Positions 26,544 to 35,212 of a stretch of DNA of 64,000 bases are shown in pieces (the stretch's first letter is position 1; each line of letters opens with the position of its first letter). This DNA comes from Nitrospira japonica (GTDB taxonomy: Bacteria; Nitrospirota; Nitrospiria; Nitrospirales; Nitrospiraceae): assembly GCF_900169565.1 (NCBI RefSeq), contig NZ_LT828648.1, positions 3,136,501-3,200,500 of the forward strand, in the 5' to 3' direction. The notes beneath the pieces are model-generated. The model was not told the DNA's origin. It saw only the letters and a program-made list of their open reading frames with translations, and searched no databases. Position numbers and translations under genes: made by a program.

Positions 26544-26943
26544 GACTGACCTCCTCTTATTCGTACACTATGACCTCTCATACGCCTCGGCCACGTTCCT
26601 GTCAATGGTCTTATAGACCAACCCTCTTACCATCGACCTGCATTCTATCTGCCTGGCTCGAAATCTTAGAACTTGACTCCGGTCTTCATTGCGCCCATCG
26701 TACTGGCCATGCTGTCAGGCGTGAAGCGACGCTGACGGCTGCCCTATCTCTCGCGCTTCACATTTCTTTTCGCGCGACTGATTCTCCAGCCTCCGCCGCT
26801 CACACACGCCACGAGATTCTTGCCCGCACAGTGCCGTCCGGTCAGGCCGCACCAGAACAAAGAGTCGGCTCTCCGGATCAGCACAGGTATTGAGTACGAT
26901 GCCGAGGCAAGACCTGCGCAGTGAACCTATTGCGAGGAGGTGC

Positions 26944-27045
26944 ATGATTGGCAGTGAACACACCGCTTTTCTGGTTCAGACAGGCAGGCTCCGTCGAAGA
27001 ACGAAGCCGGAGTCAGTTCACCCATGCACGGACCTAATTTCATAG
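26944..27045 (+). CDS. 33-aa ORF upstream of the SmbP-like gene
   Basis: GCGAGGAGGTGC precedes the ATG. The peptide begins MIGSEHTAFLVQTGRLRRR, has no recognisable feature, and stops 19 bases before the next ATG. The ribosome-binding site is the only support; it may be a leader or chance. Confidence 0.25.
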   Translation: MIGSEHTAFLVQTGRLRRRTKPESVHPCTDLIS

Positions 27046-27063
27046 CCGAAGAGGAGGTTCACC

Positions 27064-27750
27064 ATGCTACGTCGAGGTGTACTCATCTTGTGCGGAAGTC
27101 TTGTGTTGTTCCTCGGACTGGCTCCCTGTTCGTCCAACGCCCAGACCGCCGCTACCCCACCCCCACCGCCCATCGCTGACCAACCTCAGATGGTCCCGTC
27201 GGATCGTCCGGAAACAGCGACGACGGCCGACCGCGCATCCTACGACCGCCAGCTATCCGAAGCCGTGGCCCACGCGCGGAAGGCCGAGGTCGCCGGCAAC
27301 GAAGGGAACATTCCTGAGATGCTGCGACACACAAACATGTCATTGGAGCAAGCCAAGGCGGCGCAAGTGGCCGGTGCCAATCCCGATCTGGACGACGGTA
27401 TCGCAAATCTGAAAGAAACCATCATGGTCGGAAAGCGCGATCAGATTGCCCCATCCTCCATCAAAGAGGCTCGGGTCAAGCTGGTGCAGGCCTCAGCCGT
27501 CCATCCAGTCAGCACGGCCGGCACGAAAAGTTCCCGAATCCTGACAGGGGAGTTGAGACGGACGACGACCATCTCGACCTTTCCGGAGCAGGAAGCCTAT
27601 GTCGTCAGAGATCCTCAGACCGGCGCCGACACGCCGGTATTCATGTCTCCGGAGATGAGCCGTCAGGTCAAAGAGGGAGACATGGTGCAGACGCAGATTG
27701 ACTCGCAAGGTCGCGTGGTCGCGATTTCCCCGAAGTCGCCTAATAAATAG
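27064..27750 (+). CDS. SmbP-like exported protein with extra C-terminal domain
   Basis: A 228-aa exported protein with a signal peptide (cleavage after SNA, about residue 26) and a Pro-rich linker. Residues 60-135 form a helical repeat, 'SEAVAHARKAEVAGNEGN' and 'ANPDLDDGIANLKETIMVGK', which resembles the small metal-binding protein SmbP of Nitrosomonas. That protein is rich in His; here only a few His remain, so metal binding may be weak or lost. Residues 145-228 are an added beta-rich domain (FPEQEAYVVRDPQTGADTPVF) of unknown role. GAGGAGG precedes the ATG. A 12-bp hairpin follows the stop. Confidence 0.7.
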   Translation: MLRRGVLILCGSLVLFLGLAPCSSNAQTAATPPPPPIADQPQMVPSDRPETATTADRASYDRQLSEAVAHARKAEVAGNEGNIPEMLRHTNMSLEQAKAAQVAGANPDLDDGIANLKETIMVGKRDQIAPSSIKEARVKLVQASAVHPVSTAGTKSSRILTGELRRTTTISTFPEQEAYVVRDPQTGADTPVFMSPEMSRQVKEGDMVQTQIDSQGRVVAISPKSPNK

Positions 27751-27764
27751 GGAAGCTTGCGGAG

Positions 27765-27791
27765 GGCGGGGTGGAGATGCTCCACCCCGCC
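27765..27791. terminator. Hairpin between convergent genes
   Basis: GGCGGGGTGGAG (27765-27776) and CTCCACCCCGCC (27780-27791) form a perfect 12-bp stem with a 3-nt loop, between the SmbP-like gene and the convergent hydrolase. No T-run on either strand, but position and stability fit a bidirectional terminator. Confidence 0.65.
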
Positions 27792-27842
27792 AAATCCGTA
27801 CGGCAGCCGACTGTCATCAGAGGCACAGGCATGAAACGCGTG

Positions 27843-28706
27843 CTACGCGACACCGTTCTTCTTGAACCAATCCTGTAACCGCTTCCAGCCGTCTTCCGCC
27901 GCTTCCTTTCTGTAGCTTGGCCGATAGTCCGCGTGGAAGGCATGCGGGGCATTCGGATAGATCACGAACTGCGACGTGCCGCCGGCTGACTGAAGCGTCG
28001 CCTTCATTTGTTCCACCGTATCGAGTGGGATGCCTTTGTCTTCCGCACCGTAAAGACCCAGCACCGGAGCCTTGAGCGACGAGGCGACGTCGAGCGGATG
28101 CTTGGGCTGCAAGGGCGTCGGATTGCCGGCCAATCGACCGTACCAGGCCACGCCGGCCTTGAGCTGGGGATTGTGGGCCGCATACAACCAGACGATTCGC
28201 CCTCCCCAGCAAAATCCCGTGATGCCGAGACGCTCAATGTTGCCTTCCCCGGATTCTTTTGCCCAGGCGACGGCGGCATCGAGATCGGACAGAACCTGTG
28301 CGTCGGGGACCTGCGACACCACTTTGGAGCGGATCTCGTCGATATCGGTCATCTTCGACACGTCCCCCTGGCGCGTGAACAACTCGGGCGCAATGGCCAA
28401 GTAGCCCAGCTTGGCGAACCGGCGGCATACGTCTTTGATGTGCTCATGGACCCCGAAGATTTCCTGGACCACGAGGACAACCGGAAACCCGGCGCCGCTC
28501 TGCGGCTTCGCACGATAGGCCGGCATGGGGCCATCTCCGGTGGAGATCCTGATCTCGCCGGCTGTCAGTTCCGCCTCGTCAGTCGCGATAGTGGCGGCAG
28601 AAATCGGCCGCACGGCCAACGCGAAGCCGGCCGCCAACGTCGCGGTTACAAAACCACGTCGAGTCATGGCTGGTGACGAATTCGGCATGGGATTGTGACC
28701 GGCCAT
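27843..28706 (-). CDS. Exported dienelactone hydrolase family protein
   Basis: A 287-aa alpha/beta hydrolase. A twin-arginine signal ([19 protein letters not shown]) starts at about residue 14, so it is probably exported folded. The dienelactone-hydrolase core has the nucleophile cysteine in GITGFCWGG, the acid in YGAEDKGIP and the base in HAFHAD. Family members hydrolyse lactones and esters; the natural substrate here is unknown. AGGAGGATCC precedes the ATG at 28706. It stands alone, convergent with the SmbP-like gene. Confidence 0.88.
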   Translation of the reverse strand: MAGHNPMPNSSPAMTRRGFVTATLAAGFALAVRPISAATIATDEAELTAGEIRISTGDGPMPAYRAKPQSGAGFPVVLVVQEIFGVHEHIKDVCRRFAKLGYLAIAPELFTRQGDVSKMTDIDEIRSKVVSQVPDAQVLSDLDAAVAWAKESGEGNIERLGITGFCWGGRIVWLYAAHNPQLKAGVAWYGRLAGNPTPLQPKHPLDVASSLKAPVLGLYGAEDKGIPLDTVEQMKATLQSAGGTSQFVIYPNAPHAFHADYRPSYRKEAAEDGWKRLQDWFKKNGVA

Positions 28707-29012
28707 GGCAGGATCCTCCTGGCGGCGACGATAGCACTTGCCCCTGATCAGAGCAACGCGAGAGATCGTGCGTGGCCGATCATGGCGCTCACATCGTAGG
28801 CGCACAGGCTCGGGCCTTGAATCTGGCTCCTAGAGATTATCCTAGTGGCTGGCGCCCACATGGGATGTGGCAAAAGTCCCTACAAATTCAGGTGGTTTAA
28901 TGTCCACAGTGAACCTTTTGCTTGCGAAAACAGTCTTCTAGGGTATTGGCACTTGTGGTGCATTCTTTTGTAGATTGCAAGAGATCAGGTGGGCAGACGT
29001 GAGGAGGATACT
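28707..29012. other. 306-bp divergent intergenic region
   Basis: Between the hydrolase and the 118-aa exported protein. Its right half holds a sigma-54-type promoter (listed). AT-content rises near 28880-28980. No ORF with a ribosome-binding site is seen. Confidence 0.5.
28946..28962 (+). promoter_or_regulatory. Sigma-54-type promoter
   Basis: TTGGCACTTGTGGTGCA matches the -24/-12 consensus: GG at 28948-28949 and GC at 28960-28961 with exactly 10 bp between them, and TTGGCAC is complete. The -12 box differs from TTGC by one base. The gene start at 29013 lies 51 bp downstream. If real, transcription needs RpoN and an enhancer-binding activator. Confidence 0.5.
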
Positions 29013-29369
29013 ATGACTGACGTCAAGTTCATCCGTTCCACGGTCACCGCGATCAGCCTCGGTATTGCAAGCGCCTGGTTCTTCGTCCCCGAGGCCCAGA
29101 CTCAATCCCGCCCTTCATCTCCACGAACCGTGACAGGTCAGGTTTCGGCGGTCGAAGGGAATTTTCATATGGCGAAGGATGGCGGAGGAAAAGACATTCT
29201 CCAGTTCGTCGACAAGGCCTATACCATCACGACACCGACCGGCCAGGAGATTGAATTGACGCTCACGCGCGAGACAAGAGTCCCGGCCCGAGCGAATCCT
29301 GGCGACAGGGTAGAGGCTCAGATTTCGGAGAAAGGCCAAGCCTTGTCGGTCAAACTGATCGAGCCATGA
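29013..29369 (+). CDS. 118-aa exported protein, OB-like, unknown
   Basis: The signal peptide runs to about residue 30 (ISLGIASAWFFVPEAQTQ). The mature part has the beta pattern VTGQVSAVEGNFHM... GQEIELTLTRETRV... GDRVEAQISEKGQALSVKL, which looks like a small OB-type or DUF5666-like barrel that often occurs in exported proteins. No catalytic residue is obvious. GAGGAGGATACT precedes the ATG. The sigma-54-type promoter upstream is its most interesting feature. Confidence 0.65.
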   Translation: MTDVKFIRSTVTAISLGIASAWFFVPEAQTQSRPSSPRTVTGQVSAVEGNFHMAKDGGGKDILQFVDKAYTITTPTGQEIELTLTRETRVPARANPGDRVEAQISEKGQALSVKLIEP

Positions 29370-29430
29370 GGAGTTTCAATAGGGCCGGTTCTCTCATGTG
29401 CGGTTCGGAGCCATTTACCTGGGACGATCA

Positions 29431-29748
29431 ATGGCGCATCCCGTCGCATCGTTCTGCGCAATACTGATGATTCTCACCCTTTCCACCGGCTGTCCCTTGA
29501 CGCTCGAGCAGCGATGGGAATGGTTCGATTCGGAGAGACGACAGGAGATCGGCGTCAAGACCAAGGACTATTATCTGGATGAGTGGGGACCGCCGGCGAA
29601 GCGCACGACGACCGCCGACGGAGATATCGTGTGGACGTGGGAGCAGCGTGCATATGGCGGGGCGCAAGGTTGGCGGAAGACGTTGATTTTCACGCCCGAC
29701 GGCGTCTTGAAGGCCTTTAGCCGAGACTATTGGCCAAAAGAAAGATAG
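29431..29748 (+). CDS. 105-aa lipoprotein, unknown
   Basis: A short signal peptide ends in a lipobox-like LSTGC (Cys about 21). The mature domain 'YYLDEWGPPAKRTTTADGDIVWTWEQ' is a pattern seen in small lipoproteins that resemble outer-membrane assembly factor SmpA: a Gly-Pro-Pro turn and a Trp-rich strand. The ATG at 29431 is chosen because it starts the signal; an upstream GTG at 29398 has no ribosome-binding site. Function unknown. Confidence 0.6.
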   Translation: MAHPVASFCAILMILTLSTGCPLTLEQRWEWFDSERRQEIGVKTKDYYLDEWGPPAKRTTTADGDIVWTWEQRAYGGAQGWRKTLIFTPDGVLKAFSRDYWPKER

Positions 29749-29758
29749 AAACCCGTTC

Positions 29759-30307
29759 TCAATTTTCGAACACGCTCCGATAACTCTCGCTCACCGACAT
29801 CTCCCGATCGTCGTGCGCAAGGCGTTCCCATCCGTCGCCAGCGCCGACTTCGCCTTCTTCGATGACCGCCAGATAGAAGCCGCAGCGACCGCTCACGTGA
29901 AACCGCTTCGGCATGTCTGGGCGTCTGAATCGGAGACCGAGTTTGTAGCAGGGGAGACGCGGTTGGGTCACCTCCATCACCGCACCCCCGATCCTGAAAC
30001 GGTCGCCGATGTGCACGGACTGCTCGTCCAGCCCCTCCGTCGTAAAGTTCTCCCCAAAGCTGCCGTAGGGGAGCTGCGTGCCCGGCAGTTCTTTTTGCCA
30101 GAACGCATAGTGCTCGGATGGGTAGACGTAAACCGCCTTGTCCCGGCCGCCATGGACGGTGAGATCGGCCTGCTGATCCCCTTCCAGATTGAAATGCCGT
30201 GCCATGATGCGACCCGTCACCGGCTTCTTATAGATGCCGGTGGTAATGGATTTTCCCCGCCATCGCACCGTGCGTGGACGGCCGACTTGCACCGATACCA
30301 GCTTCAT
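29759..30307 (-). CDS. MOSC domain protein (YiiM-like)
   Basis: A 182-aa protein with the MOSC fold. The segments DLTVHGGRDKAVYVYPSEHY and 'GSFGENFTTEGL' are typical, and PRLPCYKLG carries the conserved cysteine thought to handle sulfur or the molybdenum cofactor. YiiM-type proteins reduce N-hydroxylated bases with this domain, so detoxification is possible. AGGAGG precedes the ATG at 30307. Convergent with the lipoprotein gene at 29431. Confidence 0.9.
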   Translation of the reverse strand: MKLVSVQVGRPRTVRWRGKSITTGIYKKPVTGRIMARHFNLEGDQQADLTVHGGRDKAVYVYPSEHYAFWQKELPGTQLPYGSFGENFTTEGLDEQSVHIGDRFRIGGAVMEVTQPRLPCYKLGLRFRRPDMPKRFHVSGRCGFYLAVIEEGEVGAGDGWERLAHDDREMSVSESYRSVFEN

Positions 30308-30773
30308 GGCAGGCCTCCTGTCTAGACGCTGCAGCGTTCGGTCGCCGGACATTCCTCATTCCCCGACGACGCCGGCTTCCATCCTATCCAGGTCACGATC
30401 CGCTCACCGATCACACCGCACGGCTGTTCGAGCGATGTGCGAGCATCTGTCTTTGATTGATTGTACAGACTTCTCATCGCCGACGTCAGACGCACGATCC
30501 AACAATCGAATCGGCAGTCGTATGCGTCGTCAGACATGGTGCATTCAGTTGAATGAACAGGAGCCTGTAATTACAATCGCGCGAGGTGAACGGTCTCATC
30601 TATCAGGAGAGGAGCGGTCCGCACCGCTGTCTGCCGGCGCTGCTCGCACGCTTCAAGGGTTACGAGAACTGTGTGGTCATCGAATATACCTGGTCCACAC
30701 GGATCTGCAGAGTCAACGCTGGCAGTTACAGAATCAGCGACGCCAGCACGTGATGGGAAAACAGGAGGGTATG
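30308..30773. other. 466-bp divergent region with one possible small ORF
   Basis: Between the MOSC gene and the nitrobindin-like gene. It holds a 55-aa GTG-started ORF (30586-30753) listed separately; otherwise no repeats or strong hairpins were seen. Confidence 0.4.
30586..30753 (+). CDS. Possible 55-aa small protein upstream of nitrobindin-like gene
   Basis: A GTG-started frame includes RFKGYENCVVIEYTWSTRIC, which has a protein-like alternation of hydrophobic residues. Its stop overlaps an ATG at 30753 (TGATG) that is in frame with the next gene, hinting at coupling. No Shine-Dalgarno sequence lies before the GTG, so it may be chance. Confidence 0.3.
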   Translation: MNGLIYQERSGPHRCLPALLARFKGYENCVVIEYTWSTRICRVNAGSYRISDAST

Positions 30774-31337
30774 ATGCAGTCAGATTTGAGCAAACTTGGG
30801 CCGCTGGCACCATTGGCCGGCATTTGGGAGGGAGAGAAGGGGGAGGACGTCGCACCGTCGGATGATCGGGGAACGGAACATAACAAATTTCATGAACGGA
30901 TGACGTTCGAGCCGATTATTCCCGTGCAAAACCACGAACAGATGCTGTACGGGTTGCGTTATGCGACCGTGGCACGGCGGATCGGTGAAACCTATCCGTT
31001 TCACGAGGAAGTCGGATACTGGTTATGGGACCCCGTGGAACGGCAGGTCCTGAGATGCTTTATCATACCGCGCGGCATCGCGTTGATTGCCGGCGGCGCC
31101 GCAGAACCCACGTCCATGGAATTCACGTTGGTGGCGGACGTGGGGTCTGAAACGTACGGCATCTGCTCGAACCGGTTCCTCGACCGGGAATTCAAGACCG
31201 TACGATTCGAATTGACCGTCACCATCTTCGGTCGGGACCGATTTCACTATAAGGAAGATTCGCTGCTTCGCATGCCGGGCAAACCGGATCTGTTCCATCA
31301 TACGGATCAGAACATATTGAGGCGGGTATCGGGCTAG
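30774..31337 (+). CDS. Nitrobindin-like haem-binding beta-barrel protein
   Basis: A 187-aa cytoplasmic protein. The start of the barrel, PLAGIWEGEKGED, matches the G-x-W-x-G motif of nitrobindin/FABP-like proteins. The C-terminal DLFHHTDQNILRRV has paired His where that family has its haem-contacting His; this suggests, but does not show, haem or NO binding. The ATG at 30774 is preferred because AGGAGGGT lies at suitable spacing; ATGs at 30771 and 30753 are in frame and possible. Confidence 0.7.
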   Translation: MQSDLSKLGPLAPLAGIWEGEKGEDVAPSDDRGTEHNKFHERMTFEPIIPVQNHEQMLYGLRYATVARRIGETYPFHEEVGYWLWDPVERQVLRCFIIPRGIALIAGGAAEPTSMEFTLVADVGSETYGICSNRFLDREFKTVRFELTVTIFGRDRFHYKEDSLLRMPGKPDLFHHTDQNILRRVSG

Positions 31338-31346
31338 ATCGGAAGG

Positions 31347-31838
31347 CTAGGCGGCGCGGTCTTTTTCGGGGCCGTCCACGTTCGTGCCGAGCCCGGCAAG
31401 ACGGCGGGCCAAGACGGATTGGATGACGGTCAATTCGTCCTGACCGGCCGGGTTGGCTTGGATGCAGCGGGTGAGCGGAATACCCGCCGCTTCGATTTCC
31501 GGCTCGAATTTTCCGATGTCATCGTCGATCCAGAACCACTCACGGCCGTTCAACTTTTGCACGGCCTGTTGGACCCACGCCACTTTGTTTTCGAGCTTCG
31601 TCCAATTGGCATGGTGGAAGACCGGTGGGTCCTCGTCTGGTCTGAATTTCTCGCAGTACAGCACTTTCAGCAGCGTTTTGATCCTCTCCGATTCCCACGA
31701 CGTCAGCCAGACGAGCTCGAAATGTTCGTGCGCCCAGGCGAGCCAGGATTTGACGCCCGGCCTGAGTTGGAACTCGCCCGCATAGTCGCCGAACAACACC
31801 CCGTCAATGTCGTGGAAGAGAATCGGTACGGTCTTCAT
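31347..31838 (-). CDS. HAD-like hydrolase, phosphatase type
   Basis: A 163-aa protein beginning MKTVPILFHDIDGVLFGDY: the DxD motif (D10, D12) is HAD motif I. 'LVWLTSWE' is motif II (Thr/Ser) and 'WFWIDDDIG' is motif IV with paired acids. There is no cap domain, so it may act on large substrates. GGAGGCGCC precedes the ATG. Convergent with the nitrobindin-like gene, nine bases apart. Confidence 0.8.
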   Translation of the reverse strand: MKTVPILFHDIDGVLFGDYAGEFQLRPGVKSWLAWAHEHFELVWLTSWESERIKTLLKVLYCEKFRPDEDPPVFHHANWTKLENKVAWVQQAVQKLNGREWFWIDDDIGKFEPEIEAAGIPLTRCIQANPAGQDELTVIQSVLARRLAGLGTNVDGPEKDRAA

Positions 31839-32006
31839 ATGGCGCCTCCGGGGTCACTCTAACAGAAGCGTTCCGGAAACCTATTAAATTCACTGTTTGG
31901 TGCTTGCCGGCCGCACTCCGGCCTGTTGCCTTCCCCCTGCGCTGCGTTATCATGGGGGCCTTTTTCTCTCCCCCATGCGTCGGTTTGCCCTGGAGTATCG
32001 ACTCGT

Positions 32007-33995
32007 ATGAATCAGGAGCACCCTGTCGTCCCCGCTGCGGTTTCACTGCCTGAGATCACCGTCAAGGCGGTCGTTCTGTCGGTCATCCTCGCCGCGGTGC
32101 TCGCGGCAGCCAATGCCTATCTGGGGCTCTTTGCCGGCATGACCGTCTCCGCGTCCATCCCGGCCGCCGTCGCCTCGATGGCGATTCTCAGATTGTTCCG
32201 GCAATCGAACATTCTCGAAAACAACATCGTCCAGACCGCCGCGTCATCAGGAGAAGCGCTGGCGGCCGGAGTGATTTTCACGATTCCCGCCTTGCTGCTG
32301 GTGGGTTATTGGGGAGACTTCGACTATTGGCAGACCACCGTGATCGCCACGGTCGGCGGACTATTGGGCGTGCTGTTCACCATTCCATTGAGGCGCGCGC
32401 TGATCGTGACGGCTCGCTTGCGATTTCCGGAAGGAGTGGCGACGGCCGAAGTCTTGAAGGTGTCGGCAGGCGCGCATCGCGAACAGGGACGGGAACCATC
32501 GGATGACTTCAAGGCGCTGGCCACCGCCGCCATGATCGGCGGAGCGGCGAAGTTCTGCGAGAGCGGTTTGCGCCTGTGGACTGAATCGATCGAAGCGGCG
32601 GCGCAGATCGGCAGGACGGTCCTGTATGCCGGCATCAATCTATCGCCCGCGTTGCTGGCCGTGGGCTTCATCATCGGCCTTCAGACGTCGGTCGTCGTGT
32701 TCGTCGGCGGCGTGATCGGTTGGCTCGTGCTGATGCCCGCATACGGCCTCCTGAACGGGCTACCGGCCGATCTCACGGGCTTGGAGGCGGCCAGGACGAT
32801 CTGGAGCCATCACATCCGATACGTGGGCATCGGCGCCATGCTGATCGGCGGCCTCTGGACCCTGACCAAACTGCGCGAACCCGTCTGGAGAAGTCTCCGG
32901 ACGCTTCATGATACGTATCGAGCCTCCCGCGTCGCGCACATCAATCAGCACACGGACCGGACGGACCGGACGGACCGGGATGCCTCCTTGCCGTGGATCG
33001 TCGCGCCGTTCGTCCTGTCGCTGTTCCCGATGGCCTGGCTCTATTCACGCGTCGTCGACAGCCTGTCGATCGGCCTGGTCATGACGGTCGTCATGGCGCT
33101 CGCCGCCTTTCTTTTTTCCTCGGTCGCGGCTTATATGGCCGGATTGGTCGGAAGTTCGAGCAATCCGGTCTCCGGAGTCACGATCGCCACGATCATGTTG
33201 GCTGCATTACTGCTCGTGCTCTTCATGGGATCCGGCCATCCGGCAGGTCCCGCCGCGGCGCTGGTGATCGGAGCCGTGGTGTGCTGCGCCGCCGCCATGG
33301 GAGGAGACAATCTCCAGGACCTCAAGACCGGCCATCTGGTCGGCGCCACGCCCTGGAAGCAGCAGATCATGCAAGTCGTCGGTGTGGTCACCGGTGCCCT
33401 CGTGCTGGTTCCGGTGCTGTCATTACTCCACGCCAAGTACGGCATCGGCGAGCCGACGGTCGCACATCCGCATCCGCTGAGCGCGCCGCAAGCTACGTTG
33501 ATGGCAAGCCTGACTCGCAGCGTCTTTGGAGCGGGCCTGCCATGGCCCCTCGTCGGACTCGGCGCGGCATTCGGCGGCCTGGTGATCTTCATGGACGGAA
33601 AGCTGGAGGCGCGCGGAAGCACCTTTCGTCTGCCCGTCCTCGCCGTGGCTCTCGGCATGTATTTGCCGTTGAAACTTTCCGCTGCCATCGTTTTCGGCGG
33701 TGCCGTCGCCGCCTTGGCCAAACGGGCAGCGTCGTCGGGAGAGGAGACTTCCCGATCAGGCCTGCTGTTTTCCGCCGGATTGATCACAGGGGAGGCCCTG
33801 ATGGGTATTCTGCTGGCCATGCCGATCGCATTGGCCGCGCTGATTCCCGGTCTCTCGGCCGATCCCTTTACTCTCTTCGACACACCTCCGATTGCCGGCT
33901 GGCCGGGACTTGCGGTCATCGCACTGGTCGGAATACTGCTCTATCGCGTCGCAACAAGGACCGGACGGCCGGAGCGCGGCAACCGGCACCGATAG
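32007..33995 (+). CDS. OPT family oligopeptide/metal-chelate transporter
   Basis: A 662-aa inner-membrane protein with about 14-16 helices. 'NAYLGLFAGMTVSASIPAAV' near the N-terminus and 'SSSNPVSGVTIATIM' mid-protein are OPT signatures (NxYxGL..GMTVS and the NPVSG motif). OPT proteins import peptides or metal-siderophore chelates. A hydrophilic loop at about residue 320 carries a TDR-TDR-TDR repeat encoded by a 9-bp DNA repeat. The start at 32007 is chosen as the first ATG giving a short polar N-terminus. It appears monocistronic. Confidence 0.9.
   Translation: MNQEHPVVPAAVSLPEITVKAVVLSVILAAVLAAANAYLGLFAGMTVSASIPAAVASMAILRLFRQSNILENNIVQTAASSGEALAAGVIFTIPALLLVGYWGDFDYWQTTVIATVGGLLGVLFTIPLRRALIVTARLRFPEGVATAEVLKVSAGAHREQGREPSDDFKALATAAMIGGAAKFCESGLRLWTESIEAAAQIGRTVLYAGINLSPALLAVGFIIGLQTSVVVFVGGVIGWLVLMPAYGLLNGLPADLTGLEAARTIWSHHIRYVGIGAMLIGGLWTLTKLREPVWRSLRTLHDTYRASRVAHINQHTDRTDRTDRDASLPWIVAPFVLSLFPMAWLYSRVVDSLSIGLVMTVVMALAAFLFSSVAAYMAGLVGSSSNPVSGVTIATIMLAALLLVLFMGSGHPAGPAAALVIGAVVCCAAAMGGDNLQDLKTGHLVGATPWKQQIMQVVGVVTGALVLVPVLSLLHAKYGIGEPTVAHPHPLSAPQATLMASLTRSVFGAGLPWPLVGLGAAFGGLVIFMDGKLEARGSTFRLPVLAVALGMYLPLKLSAAIVFGGAVAALAKRAASSGEETSRSGLLFSAGLITGEALMGILLAMPIALAALIPGLSADPFTLFDTPPIAGWPGLAVIALVGILLYRVATRTGRPERGNRHR
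32952..32978 (+). repeat. Three tandem copies of ACGGACCGG inside the OPT gene
   Basis: Three exact 9-bp copies encode Thr-Asp-Arg three times in a hydrophilic loop. In-frame units of 9 bp can expand or contract without breaking the gene. Confidence 0.9.
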
Positions 33996-34057
33996 CGGCA
34001 ATCTCGCCATGCAATCGGCCGGCGAAACAGGTACACTGCCATGAGTCGGAGGCATAC

Positions 34058-34336
34058 ATGGCACGATCCAGAAGACCTGAACTCGAAAAAGACAATCCGT
34101 CGGCCCCGCAGACGTACGTGGGACGGCGGCGGAAGAGAAACACGCTCCACGTTGACGCCGAACACGGCATGATCGAAACGTTGGAACACCTCACGGATGC
34201 AGCGGAGCGGTTCATCAATCGAGTGCCGCGACTCAGGAAGCACGAAGCGGAACGGCTGGCGCTCTTGGATGCCATCACCCAGGCGCAATTGACCTTGTCG
34301 GTCCACACGGTACCGTCTCACCATCCGGTTCGCTGA
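34058..34336 (+). CDS. 92-aa basic/helical protein of unknown function
   Basis: The N-terminal third is highly charged and basic (YVGRRRKRNTLH), followed by a helix 'MIETLEHLTDAAERFINRV' and a second helix to the end. I do not recognise a family. CGGAGG precedes the ATG. The frame remains open far upstream, across the OPT gene, but that is not coding. It lies between OPT and the YkvA-like gene and may share a transcript with the latter (61 bp gap). Confidence 0.55.
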   Translation: MARSRRPELEKDNPSAPQTYVGRRRKRNTLHVDAEHGMIETLEHLTDAAERFINRVPRLRKHEAERLALLDAITQAQLTLSVHTVPSHHPVR

Positions 34337-34397
34337 ACGGCCGGGCGACCGAAGCTGGATCTCATTGGCGTCCGACGAGGACGGGACGGGGGACAGG

Positions 34398-34784
34398 ATG
34401 TTCGGACAATATGGCGGACGGGCCGGACGATACCTCAGGGACAAGGAGCGGTTGCAGCGTCTGATCGGCGAAGCCTTGTCGATGGCACGAGCGAGGGGCG
34501 GTGCGATCTGGACCGACATCCAGTTATTGACCAGACTGCTCAAGGCCTGGATGAACGGAGCCTATCACGGAGTCTCCGCCCAAACCTTGGTGGCGATCGT
34601 GGCGGCGCTGATCTACTTCATCAATCCGTTCGACGCGGTTCCCGATTTCATTCCAGGACTGGGCTATATCGATGATGCTGCCTTGATCGCGTGGCTATTG
34701 AAGAGCCTGGCGGGGGATTTGGACCAGTTCAAAAACTGGGAAGACCGCAATGGATCGGCTGAAAGTCCGCAGGAGACGGCATAG
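34398..34784 (+). CDS. YkvA/DUF1232 family membrane protein
   Basis: A 128-aa protein with the DUF1232 core 'LIYFINPFDAVPDFIPGLGYIDDAALIAWLL', a short membrane-associated helix-turn motif found in YkvA and relatives with no defined role. The ATG at 34398 follows GGGGACAGG. Convergent with the lipoprotein gene at 34794, nine bases apart. Confidence 0.88.
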   Translation: MFGQYGGRAGRYLRDKERLQRLIGEALSMARARGGAIWTDIQLLTRLLKAWMNGAYHGVSAQTLVAIVAALIYFINPFDAVPDFIPGLGYIDDAALIAWLLKSLAGDLDQFKNWEDRNGSAESPQETA

Positions 34785-34793
34785 CACTACCGG

Positions 34794-35141
34794 CTATCTC
34801 GCACCGACCATGGGTTGATAGTAGAGCCGATCGAAATAGGATTCCCCGCCCTGGGTCATGTTGCCATAGTTGCTCATCGCGCGCATCCGCTTCTCCCGGT
34901 CGGCCCGTTCACGGTCCTCTTCCTCAGACCGGCGGGTGAAATAATCAGTCGTGACCTCGAAGCTGGTCATATCGGCTGGATTTTTGCCGAAATGGCCTGT
35001 CCCCGTCGCTTTCTCGCCGGAACTGCTTCCCAAGTAGGAAGATTCGATCATCATCTGACCTTGCGCCGACGGAACGGAGCAGGCTCCGACTGCAAACGCG
35101 AGGGCCAGGCTGACCAAGATCCCGAGGGGAAGTACCATCAT
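34794..35141 (-). CDS. 115-aa lipoprotein, unknown
   Basis: A signal peptide (MVLPLGILVSLALAFAVGAC) ends in a lipobox with the Cys at about residue 21. The mature part is polar, with a charged coil 'RRSEEEDRERADREKRMR' near residue 75 and no recognised domain. AAAGGA lies upstream of the ATG at 35141. Confidence 0.6.
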   Translation of the reverse strand: MMVLPLGILVSLALAFAVGACSVPSAQGQMMIESSYLGSSSGEKATGTGHFGKNPADMTSFEVTTDYFTRRSEEEDRERADREKRMRAMSNYGNMTQGGESYFDRLYYQPMVGAR

Positions 35142-35212
35142 GGATCCATTCCTTTCTTGCTTACCCCAGAACGGGCAGGCTGAATCGACATGCCGTCTGA
35201 TCGGCGGACCGG

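Larger units (their letters stand above)
26279..27063. other. 785-bp region with no convincing large gene
   Basis: Between clpX and the SmbP-like gene. It holds two very short ORFs with strong ribosome-binding sites (26499-26543 reverse, 26944-27045 forward, listed separately) and one hairpin at 26492-26511. The longer open frames are rich in Ser, Arg and Pro and look like chance frames. No RNA gene fold was recognised. Confidence 0.5.

Noticed and set aside
32993-34057. Long forward frame that joins the 92-aa gene
   Set aside because: It lies in a second frame over the OPT gene and is Arg-rich; the 92-aa start at 34058 has a proper ribosome-binding site.
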